A stretch of 64,000 nucleotides of DNA from Artemisia argyi (Eukaryota; Streptophyta; Magnoliopsida; Asterales; Asteraceae), in the NCBI GenBank assembly GCA_030686995.1, contig CM060708.1, forward strand, positions 106,059,350 through 106,123,349, read 5' to 3'. The position numbers were made by a program, and so were the translations under genes. Positions 35,046-47,390 of this stretch are shown one piece after another. Below the pieces are notes generated by a model. That model was given only the letters and a program-made list of their open reading frames with translations. It made no database searches and was not told where the DNA came from. Position 1 is the first letter of the stretch; every line of letters begins with the position of its first letter.

Positions 35046-35397
35046 TGTTGGAACCAAAGTTTTACTATTTTATCAAGTCTCGGTCATTTGTAATAATAGG
35101 TTGCTTAAGTTATTATTTTCTTACACTTATGTAATGTTACAAATTTACTAGACTTAAGGTATGTGGCCCATGGGCTTGAAAGCCCACACGATTTGGAGAA
35201 AGGAAGGAGAGGGAGTGTTGCCCTAGCTCCTTCCCTATATATAGTATGCTTAGGTCTATGTAATACTTGGTTGGTTATGTGAAATATTAAGGAAACTCTT
35301 GCAATTCTTATTCTCTAATTCTCATAATCATCCCATTCTCATTCTCATCTCATTTCTATCATTATTGTGCTTGTGTTTACAAAATGGTGACCTAACA
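35046..35397 (+). repeat. 5' LTR of element D (about 352 bp, inferred)
   Basis: Inferred from TGTTGGAACC at the point where element A homology stops, and from ...GACCTAACA followed by a PBS-like GTGGTAT. It holds a TATA box and a T/C-rich leader start. The second LTR is outside the window, so the length is not confirmed. Sirevirus LTRs are usually longer, which is a point against this exact right border. Confidence 0.6.
35165..35244 (+). promoter_or_regulatory. Candidate promoter in D's LTR
   Basis: GGCCCATGGGC (35165-35175) and AGCCCA (35181-35186) resemble plant site-II (TGGGCY) elements bound by TCP factors. They lie 50-70 bp upstream of CTATATATAG (35235-35244), a TATA box. The AAGCCC arms form a small hairpin with GGGCTT. 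Transcription would start about 30 bp later. Confidence 0.5.
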
Positions 35398-36288
35398 AGT
35401 GGTATTATTCGCTAGAGGAAGGTGTAGTTATTGTTTTCATTGATCTTTCTCTTAAAAGTCGTTTTTTAAATCGATTTTTTTGTGAAAATTTTAAACTTTC
35501 TAGTTTGTTTCTTGGTTTTTCTCACATCTTTGCTTACAAACTTGTGTTTAAAATCGACAAAAACCAAAAAGTTCCAAAGTTTTTTACAAAAATTCGACTT
35601 AGTGATTTGTACTTTTTATCGAAATTTTTTAAGTTTTGAAAAAGTTCTTAAAGTTTTCAACTTTCTTTAAGATCTACTCATTTTACACACAAAAGTACAA
35701 GTATCTTGAAATAAAAACGAGTTTTAGGATTGCTTTCTTTGTAAAACAAAAACTACCAAGTTATCGAAATTCTTTATTGCTACCATTTCGAGATCTTCTC
35801 TACGTGCACTACCTCGACTTCATTTGTGTGGACTCGGTATTTTCTTTCTTGTATAAGAAAGTTAAGTACTTCGACTTTTGGGAAAGTGTTCGAAATTGTA
35901 TAATTTCGAAAACTGTTTTTCGCAATTTTGTGTTTTTTCGCAAAACATAAAATTTTCGAAATCACAAAGTTATCGCAAACTTATTAAGTTTCGAAATCTT
36001 ATTATTTCGTAAACCTAAAAGTTTCGCAAAACCTTGATTATTTCGAAATTTCAAGTTTTCAAAAACCTGCAAAGTTTCACAAACCTTGTTTCTCAAAAAA
36101 CCTGACAAGTTTCGCAATCCCAATTATCGCAATCTCAGCTGAACCAGTTTTTTCGAAATCATTGGAATTCCATAAGTTTCGCAATCCCTGTTGATCAAAG
36201 TTTCGCAATCCGAAGTTGTGCTAAGTTTTTCGATACTTGGTTAATTCTACACTTTCTACAAGATCCATTTCTATACAAGTGTTCTAAG
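35398..36288 (+). other. Leader of element D with TTTCGAAA/TTTCGCAA clusters
   Basis: About 890 bp before the gag ATG, T-rich. From about 35590, and densely from 35890 to 36235, it carries many short motifs of the form TTTCGAAAT, TTTCGCAA and TTATCGCAA spaced roughly 15-40 bp apart. A possible degenerate tRNA-Met PBS (TGGTATTATTCGC, 35400-35412) is right after the LTR; only its first six bases match the standard. ORFs here are unsupported. Confidence 0.6.
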
Positions 36289-39200
36289 ATGTCTCAACCA
36301 CCTAATCATTACTTCCCTCATATTCAACAACATCAACATCAGCAGTATCAGCAACAACAATACCTTCCACACCAAATGAATCAACAACCTTCTCAAAAAC
36401 AAACATACAATCCACTACATCATTATCTAATGATGCAACAACATCAGATCATTCCTCAACAACAACCATATCAAGTGCCGCAACAAAACACTCAGTTTTC
36501 CTCCAAACAACCTCACTGGTTTGACAGAATGTGTGAAGTTATTACAACTCAACAATCCCGACATGAGGCAGGATCACTTGAAACACCTCCAATGCTAACA
36601 CCTGGGAACTATGTTCAATGGTCAAGTAGATTCTAAAGATTTCTTGAACTAAAGCAACCTCATGGGAAATTCTTGAAACAAGTGATACTTGAAGGACCAT
36701 TTGAGTGGCCAACAAGATTTGAAGCTGGTGATCCAACTGCTGATCCTCCACGTCCTCCTGGTGATAGACCTCTTCCAGAAACTTCACTCACTGAAGAACA
36801 GAAACTACATCGTGATGCTGATCAATATGCAATGGCTTATATACTTCAAGGTATACCAAATCCAATCTATCGAAGTGTCGATGCTCAGAAAACAGCCAAA
36901 GCTATGTGGGAACACGTTCATCTCCTTATGGAAGGCACTCAATTGAACAAAGATGATATGGAATCCAAACTCTACATGGAATACACTGACATCACAATTG
37001 AACCAGAAGAGTCCCTTGAATCCTACTATCATCGTTTCACAAATGTGGTGAATGATCTGGAACGTCACAAAATCACAGTACCAAGGATCGCGGTGAACTC
37101 CAAATTTGTTGGTAGTCTTGGCCCTGATTGGCATAAATATGTGACATTTGTTCGTCAAACAAAGAATCTGCATGATGCTCCATATGGTTTGTTGTATGAT
37201 TTTCTGAAACACCATGAACCTGAAGTGGAAAAAGATCGAGCTCTACGAGGAGGATACACACCAACTTCTACACCAAATTCTTTGGCTCTCGTAGCTCAGT
37301 CTCCCTACGCTCCACCACCAATGTCAAATCATGCATATGTTCAAGAGCAGAAATACTTCAGTTATCCACAGTCTTCTACCTCGAACCAAATGGTCCCTTA
37401 TGATTCATCACTACAAGATTCTTCTACTCAACTTGTTCCGTCAAACAACAATGATGCTGTGTACTACTCCAACTTCAATGATGATGACGATGATGACTTT
37501 AATACGTTGAATCAGGGACTTGCTCTTATTGCTCGTGCTTTCAGCAAATTCTCCAACAAAACAAACAACCGTCAACGTTCATCTTATAACACAAGGAATC
37601 AAGCTGTTGTTAATGATGGAAGAGTGGAAATTCAGAATCGTAGCTATGGTCGATCTGGTTCAGGAAGCTCTTCAGGAAATTATGGGAATGATCAGAGGTT
37701 TAGTAACAATACGGGGTTCAGGAACAACTCAGGATTTTCTCAACCAAGGTCTGACTCAGTTGCAACAAGGAACTCCAACTCAGGGAATGCAGTTTGGTGC
37801 TACAATTGCAATGAACAAGGTCATATAGCTACAGCATGTCCCAAACCAAGAACTCGGGGTAGTAAGTTTCACAAGCAGGCATTACTCATGGCTCTTCAAG
37901 ATGAAAAAGATGGACATTTCCCTGAACAGGATAACAACTTCATGGCAAATGTGAACAACGATGATGACATGGAAGATCTGGAAGCCAATGCTGCTGTGAT
38001 GCTTATGGCCAACATGCAGGAACTTAAGCTCAATGATTCAGGTCCAGTGTATGACACTGACGGCTTGTCTCAGGTACATGACCTCAATGCATGCTTTATT
38101 AATGAAATAGTCTCACCTTCTGCTTATGAATCAGATATGGCGCAAGTTGTTCCATGCAAATCATCTTCATCGTCTCAAACAGATGAACAAATAAACACAG
38201 TTGTCATATTTGATGATGACACAGTTGTTTCATTTGATGATCCTATTGAGAATGATAAACATGATTATTTAGAACAACATGAACCATCATTTGATCCAAA
38301 CCCTGACCTAATATTGTTATCTAAACAACTGGATGATCAACAATTGCAAATCGTTAAATGCAACGAGACAAATAAAGTTTTGAAAGAAAAAAATGCGTCA
38401 CTTGCAAGAGATATTGAGTGTTATAAAATTCAGCTTTCAAATCAGGAAGACAAAATTAAACATGCAAAAAGTTTTGAAAAAGCTTTTCAAGATTCTTACA
38501 ACAAAGAACAAGATCTTCAACGTAAAATGCAAGATTTAATTGAGTCAAACGGAAAGTTGATTTCGAAACTTGAAAGTGAGAAGTGTGAATTGAAAATGCA
38601 AGTTGAACGTCTTCAAAGAGACCTTTCAAAAACTGAAACAGAATTGTCAAATTGCAAAAAGGAGTTTTGTGAACATAAAACACGAAAAAGGAAGTATATA
38701 GATGACTTACTTGGTGATATTGTTGATCTTGAAAAACAACTCAAAGAATTTCGTCACATTGTTTACAAACATGGGAACTCTGTCACAACAATTCAGAAAT
38801 TTGCTTTAAAACCGAGACCCGATAAAGGATTTGCACTTTGCGATTTCAAATCAATGTTTCTTCACACAGCTTTTAAAGAAAATCCTAAGATTTACAGTAT
38901 TGATCACATGTTTGATAATTCAATTGTGCGTGCTGTTGTTTTTGATACTGAGGAAGAAGAAGAACTTGGAGACGAGAGTCGATCAAAAATGACTTATGTT
39001 CAATATTGGACACCATATGATTATTCAAAAGCTCCACCTCTTTCTAAATCTTTTGTTACTCAAAAGGATTTACCTGAGAAATCATGGTTTATCGAAGAGT
39101 CATATGTTTCATCTCATAATAAGGCCCCTGTCCAAACTGTAGCACAAATAAATGGTCCTTTACCATCATCCGGTGAACTTACACCTTTACCAAAAACGTG

Positions 39201-40755
39201 TCGTGTCTTAAATTATTTCAAAACCTTTATGGAAGACATCGAAATTTTGGAGGAAACAATTGAACGTAATTCTGAAATAAAAATTGAAACTTTTCAATCC
39301 GCTTACGAGCGAGAAAAGAGAGATATTTTTCAAAAACAAATGAAGCCAATTGTTCAACACCTCCGTCTATGTGCTACACGTTGGGATCAGGAACTTCAAA
39401 AGGAGGTCAAAAATATGATAAACGTTTTCAATGCAACTGAAAATGACATTTTGGTTCAAAAGCAAAGAAATAGAGTTTTAAAAAATGATGCTGATCGACT
39501 CTTGGAACAAGTTCTCAATGCTGATATTTTGTCTGTTATCATGAATGATCTCTATAAATCTGGTACTTCTATGCTTATGGATGATCTTTGTGTTGATAAT
39601 AACTTGTTGAATGAGGAAATTGAGACACTTAAACAGGAAAATGATAAGTTGAGAATTAAAAATGATGATGTGACAAAACAATTTTCAAAAGAAATTTGTC
39701 AACTCAATCAAAGGCTTGAATGGTGTCAAGCTAAAAGTCTTGAAAGGGAATTGAAGTTTCAAAGTCAAAATGTTTCAAACTCTTGTCAGATTTGCAAAAA
39801 CTACGAGTCTTTAAAAGGTCGGTGTCTCCGATACGAGAAAGAAATTGCGGATTTAAAAATTGAAAACGCCGAATGGCAACAAAACCGCGATGACATCAAA
39901 TATTGCAATGGTTTACTTGAGTCTGAAATTCAGGACAAAAATCACATCATCATTAATTTGAAAGAGAAAGTTAAGCTACTTCAAAAAGGAAAAATGGTTG
40001 ATACCACGGTGATAGCACCAGGAATGTATCAATTAAACAAAACTGATAAAGGAAAGGTTGTTCAAAACACTAATGTTGATAACTCCACTTCTACAGGACT
40101 AGTCTCCACTTCTAGCGTTAGCAGACCCAAGCGAAAAAGTAAAAAGAAGAATAGGATCTTGCAACGTAAGAGAGGACACCTAGAAGCTCAAGAAGTAGAA
40201 GACCAACTTAGGAATTTGAATAAAACTCATGTTGCATCAGATTTAGATTCTAATCTGGCAAATTGTAATCAAAATCTAAATGTAACGAATGATGAACCTT
40301 TGAATGTTTTGAATATTAATGCATCTTGTGTGTTTTGTCGTAAAAGCGTATCATCTGGTGATCATACAAAATGTTTAGCTAATTCTCTTCTCAATCGTCA
40401 TAAGAAACGTAGGACACGCATTCCTTTTAGGCCCACTACTGCCTCTAAGTCTAACTTAGGAAAGCCGTCTTCTACGGTTTCTCATGATATCACAGTTACC
40501 CCCATAGGTGCCGAGAACAAATCTAGGAATGAGCCAACTACTAGTGCATTTAACATTAAGAAAGCAAAAACTAGTTGGAACTGGCAACGTTGGTTACAAT
40601 ACAAACCAGACTTTAAATGGATTCCTAAATTGTTGAATACATGTGTTACTAACCAACAGGAACCCGCATTGTCTTTGGGTTCCACCCTTACTTCTGTTCC
40701 ATCCGTGTCTTCTTCTTGTGATACATGTGGTACAGATCGTTCTCTGGATTGTTGA
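36289..40755 (+). pseudogene. Gag of element D with coiled-coil extension; one premature stop
   Basis: ATG at 36289 (AAGATGTCT) starts a Gln-rich N-terminus. A TAA at 36634-36636 interrupts the frame inside the conserved WSSRF...RFLELK stretch, and the frame then runs open to 40755. Domains: Copia-type Gag core (AYILQGIPNPIYRSVDAQKT, AMWEHVHLLMEGT, SKFVGSLGPDWHKYV) at about 36780-37220; zinc knuckle CYNCNEQGHIATAC at 37798-37839 (C-x2-C-x4-H-x4-C); then more than 800 residues rich in Asp, Glu and Lys with long coiled-coil stretches (about 38310-38760 and 39220-39990). Near the end is a second Cys/His cluster (CVFCRKSVSSGDHTKC, about 40327-40374). Gag builds the particle and binds RNA; the extension's role is unknown. 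Protease follows in the +1 frame. Confidence 0.82.
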
Positions 40756-42208
40756 TAGCGGATGCACCCGACATATGACAGGCAATCTCAAACTGTTACA
40801 CAACTTTGTCTCAAAGTTCATTGGTACTGTCAAATTCGGGAATGATCATTACGCTCTAATCATGGGATATGGTGACTATATCAGCGGGAACATTGAAATC
40901 AGTCATGTTTACTATGTGGAAGGCCTTGGACACAACCTTTTCTCTGTTGGTCAATTCTGCGATGGGGATCTAGAAGTAGCATTTCGTGAGAAAACGTGCT
41001 TTGTTCGTGACTTACAAGGAAACGATCTTATGTCTGGCTCACGTGGCTCCAATCTTTATACAATATCAATGTCAGATATGATTGCAACATCTCCGATATG
41101 TCTTCTCTCCAAAGCTGAGTCAACTAAATCTTGGTTATGGCACAAACGTCTTTCACACTTAAATTTCAGAACTATGACTGACCTTGCTCGTTATAAACTT
41201 GTCGATGGATTTCCAAGATTCCGTTTTACCAAAGATCACTTATGTTCAGCCTGTGAACAAGGAAAAAGTACTCGTGCTCATTTTCCGTCTAAACCTGAGC
41301 AAAGTACGAATCATGTTTTACAACTGCTTCATATAGATCTATGTGGACCGATGCGTGTTCAAAGTATCAACGGTAAACGCTACATACTAGTAATTGTAGA
41401 TGACTTCTCCAGATGGACTTGGGTTTATTTCTTACGAAGTAAAGATCAGACTCCTTCAATGATCATCACCTTTCTCACTAAAATTCAAGTTCAGTTACGC
41501 AACACGGTACGAATAGTCAGAACTGACAATGGAACTGAATTCAAGAATCAGACACTTCGGTCTTATTATGAGAAAGTGGGAATTGAACATCAAACATCTA
41601 TTCCTAGAAGTCCAGAACAGAATGGAGTTGTTGAAAGACGCAACAGGATGTTAGTGGAAGCTGCTAGAACTATGTTGATTAATGCTCAATTACCAGATTA
41701 CTTGTGGGCAGAGGCTGTTTCAACTACATGTTATACTCAAAACCGTTGCATGATCACAAAACGCCATCGCAAAACACCATATCAAATTGTTCACAAAAGA
41801 AAACCGAACATCGATTACTTTCATGTATTTGGAGCACTTTGTTATCCGAAAAATGATCGTGATGATTTAGGTAAACTTAAAGCAAAGGCTGACATTGGAG
41901 TGTTCGTTGGATACTGTGAAAATTCCAAAGGTTTTCGGATATGGAATCGTCGTACAAGAGAAATTCAAGAAACCATTCACGCTAATTTTGATGAACTCAC
42001 ACAAATGGCTTCTGAGCAACACAGCTTAGGACCCGAATTCAACCGTCTCAACTCTCCGAAATCTTCGGCTGAACCATTGCCACTTAACCGCACAGAATTA
42101 GAAACCTTGTTTGCTCCACTATTTGATGACACAATTGTATACCGTCCTACTGAGGTCTCACCTAATTCCGCTGCTCAACCTGATAACATTCCAGTATCAG
42201 ACTCACCT
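40742..42208 (+). pseudogene. Protease and integrase part of D's pol, cut by element G
   Basis: Reading in the +1 frame relative to gag, this begins LWIVDSGCTRHMTG, the Copia protease active site (DSG at 40754-40762). Integrase follows: zinc-binding WHKRLSH (first His 41141-41143) with CSAC; catalytic Asp in LLHIDLCGP, Asp in VRTDNGTEF (41525-41527) and Glu in QNGVVERRN (41633-41635), giving the DD35E spacing. After this come FHVFGALCYPKNDR and IGVFVGY, the Copia C-terminal region. It stops at 42208 on a codon boundary where element G begins. The frame resumes at 54003. Function: polyprotein processing and insertion of the DNA copy. Confidence 0.88.
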
Positions 42209-45200
42209 TGATTCGCCTCAAACAGTCAGATAATTATTGATCAGCCACTTGTGAATGGCCAACTGTAATAGTCAAACAGCTGAGGCAAATGCATTCGTGA
42301 AATACAGTGTTTTCCCGGGTCGTAATGTCCCAACGAGGTTGTGATGGTATTTAAAACGAATCTGTGATTAGTGAATGTGAACAGGAAAGGTATAAAGTGT
42401 GTGTGAGTGATTTAAACTAGGGTTTATAACTTAAAATAACTTAGGAAAACTAAATTAACGATTACGTGAAAGCTAGGTATCTAGAACGTATAAACGTATA
42501 CCAATTTAAAATCAGACGCGATTGCGTACTGAGAAAAAGGTGAGTTTTAAGAAAAATAAACTACAAGGGTTAAAAATGACAATTCTATAAACTTAAACTT
42601 AAAATTAAATTAAATTAAAAAGAAAACTATTTTTCAGATTATTATATTATTTATTATTAATTATTAAGTTAAAAACTATTTAACTATTTAATTAAAACTA
42701 AACTAAAAATGATAACTATTACAAATTAAACTAAAAACTTATAAAAATAATTTCTAAACTTAAATTAGAACTTGAAGAAAGTATAAAAAATAAAAATAAA
42801 TGTTTTTGTCTTTTTATAAGCTTTTTATTAATTAAAAACTATTTATATTAATTAAACTATTTAAAATATTTTAAATTACAAATAATACTAAATCAACTTA
42901 GAAAATTATGGAAAAATTTATAAATCTAATTAACCATCACAGGAATCCTAAAAATTATAAAAACTTTATTTTATATATTTATAAACTAGTTTACTAATTA
43001 TTATTCTATTTATTATTTAATTACTATTTAAACTCTTTAAATTATAAAAACTATTAAATGAACAGTATAAATCACAAGAAAATTTCTAAAATTATCTTAT
43101 GACTTATAGAAGCTAGGAAAAATATAAAATATAGGTGTTACTATATAAAAATTAATTATGCTATTTATAACTTAATTATTTATTAATTATTAATAAAACT
43201 ATTTTTAATTCTAATAAATATCAAATGACAATATAAAAATCTAAGAAAATTATTTAAATTACTTTAATATATAAGGAAATTAATAAAAATATAAAAATAC
43301 AGATTACTTAATAAAAATATAAAAATGAAAATTAAAATTAAATTGTATTAAATAGAAACTATCACTTAATTTTATATTTGTTTTTCTTGATTTTTATTTT
43401 ACAAAACTATATTATACCTAAAAACAAGCAACTTTTGTAAAAACAACTAATTTCTAGCTTATTAATAAGCACTGTGGAAGCTTATTGCTTCCACAGTTGA
43501 CTTTTGTTGACTTAAAAGGGAAATAAGCTCAAATGAGCTTGTGTGGGACCCACTATGGCTAAATCTGGTTCTAATAAGTCTTATGGACTTGTCTAAGCTT
43601 AATTTGGTCAAATAAGCTCAGTAGATAAGCTAATAAGAACAAATAAGCTATTCCAAAAACTGATTTCTACTCAGAATGGGGACAAAGTTCAAGGGTATTT
43701 CTAGGTGGGGTCCACTGAGGTACAGGTCAAACAAATGGTCAATATAAGATCTCTACTAGGAGGGGGTTGAGAGAAACTATTTAGAGGGTGTGGGGCCCAC
43801 TGAGTTGGTCACAAAACCACCACAAAGTGGGTGGTGTGACTATGGTCTGCTGCAGTAGGGCACACTCTTGCCCTGCAAGTAACTTGGGAGGTCTGGTGGG
43901 GCCCACACAAAAATCACAAAAATGAAAGGGTACTGAGACCTTGAATTTGAAGTGGTAGACTACTAATACACAAAATTACAAGACCTAAATCTCAATAGAC
44001 AAATCTAAACAAATCCTACAATTTTGATAAAAATCTGAATATGGAGATTTTGACTTTTTATGAAACTGAGCTAGGTTGACTTATATGAGATTCTAACTTA
44101 TTTTAACTACTGATTAAGATGTAATAAGCTATATTAGGACTTAATTAGGCTATTATAACAAAATGTGAGCAAGTATGACTGATATGGAAGTGTTAAATCC
44201 AAACAGTTAACTGCCAATGATGTTTGAAGGTGATTTTGACTTTTTCCTTATATAATACCTAAAGATATGATTGGACTGAGCTTGTATGAACCGAAGTTAC
44301 TATATTGAATCACAAATTCACAATTAAACTCAGTTGAGCTCACTGAGCAACCCTGAGCCAAACACCCCTATATCTATGTCTATTTCATGTTTTACACCAC
44401 CAAACACTAATTTAATCCAACTATTGGTTTCTAACTGTTAATTAGTCTATAATAAACTTAATTAAACATAAAACTTCAATTCCACATGCAATAAAAACAG
44501 ATTTGTCAAGTTTGTTTTTAAACATAGTGAAATATTGATTTTCAATAATAATGAAACTTAATGAGTAACCAACTTATATTAATGATTATTCTAGCTTAAC
44601 AATAACAAATGAACATAAAAATTCAGAAACCTAAACAAATATAATACCTAAACAGTAATATGAAAAATTAGTATAAAAGCTTACAAAATGGAATTGGACT
44701 GAGATGATGAACCAAAACCAAGATCACAACCTAGTATCCCCCATAGGATTCTAAACCATAATCCAATCAGAATTAACCTGCTCCATCTTCTTCCTTCTTC
44801 TTTACAACTAATTTTCTATTTATTTTCTATTTTATTGATTGTTTAGTATTTTCTACTTTTATAAATGAAACTGATGATTTAGGTTTCTAACAGCTTATTA
44901 AAGCTTTGTCAGAGCTTTATATGAGCTTAAGAATCAATTACAACAACAAATAACAACAGACAATACTTTGTGAGATTTTTGAGAAATTGAGAAATTCAAA
45001 AACTGAGATACTGAGCTGAAACTTAAAATTGATTGTTGCAAAAGTTTAAAGATACATTAAAATAACTTAATTGATTACCAAGAAGCTTAAAATAACACTG
45101 AAAGATTAAAATTACACTAGTCGACCTAAATTACACTAAACTAAACTAATACTCTTTCTTCATTGCCTCTTTTCTTCTTTATAGCCCTTTTCTGAGTATG

Positions 45201-46403
45201 TGGGACCCACTGGGGTGTTTCCCACCACTTCCTAGCCATTGATAAAGTCCAAGTCATCTCAGCCGTTTAAAAACTCTTTTTCGCGCCAATTTGGTCTTGG
45301 GTGTCAGATTATGCGTGGAGAGGTTTTCAAGGGTTTTGGAGGTATGTGGAGGTGGAGGGGAGTAGGTAAGCAAGTGGGGAGGTGAGGTGGAGGTGGAATA
45401 CCAGGTGGTTTAGGTGATGCAGGTGAGGGAGAAGGAGATGAACAGTAGGGAGTGGTTTTGGCGGTTTGTTGACCATTTGACCCTGGGGTGGACTGGGTAG
45501 GAAGTTGGGCCTGGTGGACTTGGATCACAAAAATAACAGGGGTGGGCTGGTTGTGTAACATGGGTTTGTTTGGTTATTTATTAGTTAGGGTCCGTTTGGT
45601 TTTATTGAAATTACAAGGACCAATTTTGTAATTAGGGAAAAGTTGAGGGTCTGAAATTGTGACATTCCCATAGTTTAAATAAGGGTCTAAATTATCACAT
45701 GTGAATAGTACCAGGGCATTTTTGATGTTTTTAATTTTTTAAATACCCGGGGACTAAAACTGACAATTCACCAAACTTCAGGGACTGATTATGTAATTTC
45801 TCCAAACTTTTAATCCAGGGACTAATAGTGAAAATTATGAATTCCCTAGGACTCTTAATGATAATTTTCCCATTTTGAACACCCAGGGACTGAAACTGTC
45901 AAGTTTAAAACTTTGAGGGACCTGTTTTGCCAAACTGTGAAATTTCAGGGACCAATCATGTAAATTCACCAAACTTATCACCCAAGGACCATTCCTGCAA
46001 AAGATTATTAGTACAAGGACCAAAATTGATTTTCTCAAAGTTTTTACATCCTAGGGACCATTTCTGTCAATTTCCAAAGTATAGGGACTAAACTTGTAAT
46101 TTTATGAAACTTTGCACCAAAGGACTAAATATGTAACTTTATGATTAAAAAGGACCTTTGGTGACTTTTTCATGTTTTTAGAATAACCAGGGACTAGTTT
46201 TGCCAATTTATGAAACTTGAGGGACTGAAACTGCCAATTATGCAAACTTTGTACGTTTTTCATCTGTTTTTGTATATTTTGCATTTGAAACATATAAAAC
46301 ACACCTCTAAGATATTTTAAGTATTTTGATACATATTTGAGTGTTTTTGGATGTTTTGGCAGTTCATATTAGTATAAAATGATGAGTATTTAGACACTCA
46401 TCA
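42209..46403 (-). repeat. 3' LTR of element G (4195 bp)
   Basis: It starts TGATTCGCCTC and ends ACTCATCA. It contains a very AT-rich part (about 42590-43420), 'aataagct'-rich sequence, then degenerate 'AGGGACTAA' repeats (about 45600-46260), and a terminal hairpin TGATGAGT/ACTCATCA at 46380-46403. Confidence 0.93.
45595..46260. repeat. Degenerate AGGGACT...TGCCAATTT repeats in G's LTR
   Basis: About fifteen imperfect units containing AGGGACTAAAACTGACAATT-like sequence, spaced about 30-50 bp apart. A copy lies in the right LTR (about 53190-53850), and a related array sits in the solo LTR (about 3840-4290). The consensus resembles the repeats of E's LTR but runs in the opposite direction relative to the element. 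Confidence 0.65.
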
Positions 46404-46439
46404 ATCCCCCACACTAAACTATTGCTAGTCCCTAGCAAT
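46404..46439 (-). other. Polypurine tract and hairpin of element G
   Basis: In element sense: perfect 8-bp stem (ATTGCTAG/CTAGCAAT, loop of three), then AGTTTAGTGTGGGGGAT, then the LTR. This is the expected plus-strand primer position. Confidence 0.8.
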
Positions 46440-47390
46440 CTATTGAGAAAAACTTGATGGATTTGAAAAACTCTTTACCAAAAGCCATCACTTCTGGAGT
46501 AGCCAGGTGTAAGAACTGTGGCACACCTGATAACCGTGTGATTTTGAGCAAATCACCAGCTGTCAACGGATTTGATTAGTCTTTACCAAAAGCCGTTTGC
46601 TTCTGGACTAGCCAACTCTTGATGGAATAGTCAACATCTTGGTAAGCTGATTACCAATTATGGATTTTCCACAGCCTTTACCACAAGCCATAATCTTGCG
46701 GGCTAGCCAAGTCATTAGCTTTTGAGGATAATGGGGAGTTGAGGAACCATACAATTTTTGGCAAATTGCAAGCCATAAACGGGTTTGAGTTATCTTTACC
46801 AAGAACCGTTTGCTCCTGGATTAGCTAATCCTGTTGTGGGTTAGACATGGAGGATTGATACCATTTATTGCATTCTAAGTGAGAAAAAATTTTAAAATTT
46901 TGGCTAAAATGGGGGTTCTTGATGGAACATGTGTTTAAATTCGTTAGAATAACGAATCTCCCCCCACACTTAGAACTGAATATTTTCCTCAATATTCAAA
47001 GTACCGGGTGTTAAACCGAACTTAGAACGTAAGAAGGAAATATTTTATAGCCTTTATTTAAGATTTATATACATACAATTATTTTTTTAGATAAAACTTC
47101 TTAAATAGAAGCTATCACTATATGTACATTTTTTTTTTTTTTTGAGGATATATATATATATACAACATGTGGGGCATCTCCCCCACACTAGGGTGAAACA
47201 TGGGTGAAAACCTATGTACATGCTACTGTTTTTGATTACCGAGTCGCTAACTTGACTCGACCCCGAATTCATTTGTCCATGGGGAAGTATGTGGAAGAGA
47301 CAATCTACATCGGACTTTCATTCAAGATGTTTGGATAAACATTTGAAGCACGTGAAAGTTCCACACCGATAAGACATAATGACACCCGGC
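46404..47390 (-). other. 3' noncoding region of element G
   Basis: No gene. Next to the LTR is the polypurine tract (minus strand GTGTGGGGGAT) with the hairpin ATTGCTAG/CTAGCAAT at 46421-46439. Four copies of a 'CTTTACCAAAAGCC...CTGGACTAGCCAA' motif lie near 46475, 46583, 46676 and 46795. A second hairpin plus AAGTGTGGGGGG is at 46969-46997, and a third TAGTGTGGGGGAG at about 47182-47195. TTAAATAGAAGCTATCACT (from 47101) repeats an LTR sequence. Confidence 0.7.

Noticed and set aside
34891..35151. Lysine-rich 86-codon ORF
   Set aside because: Translation of the A-rich tract (AAA codons) in element A's noncoding DNA.
45304..45561. 85-codon Pro-rich ORF present in both G LTRs
   Set aside because: Duplicated only because the LTRs are duplicated; composition is a product of a GGTGGAGG-rich stretch.
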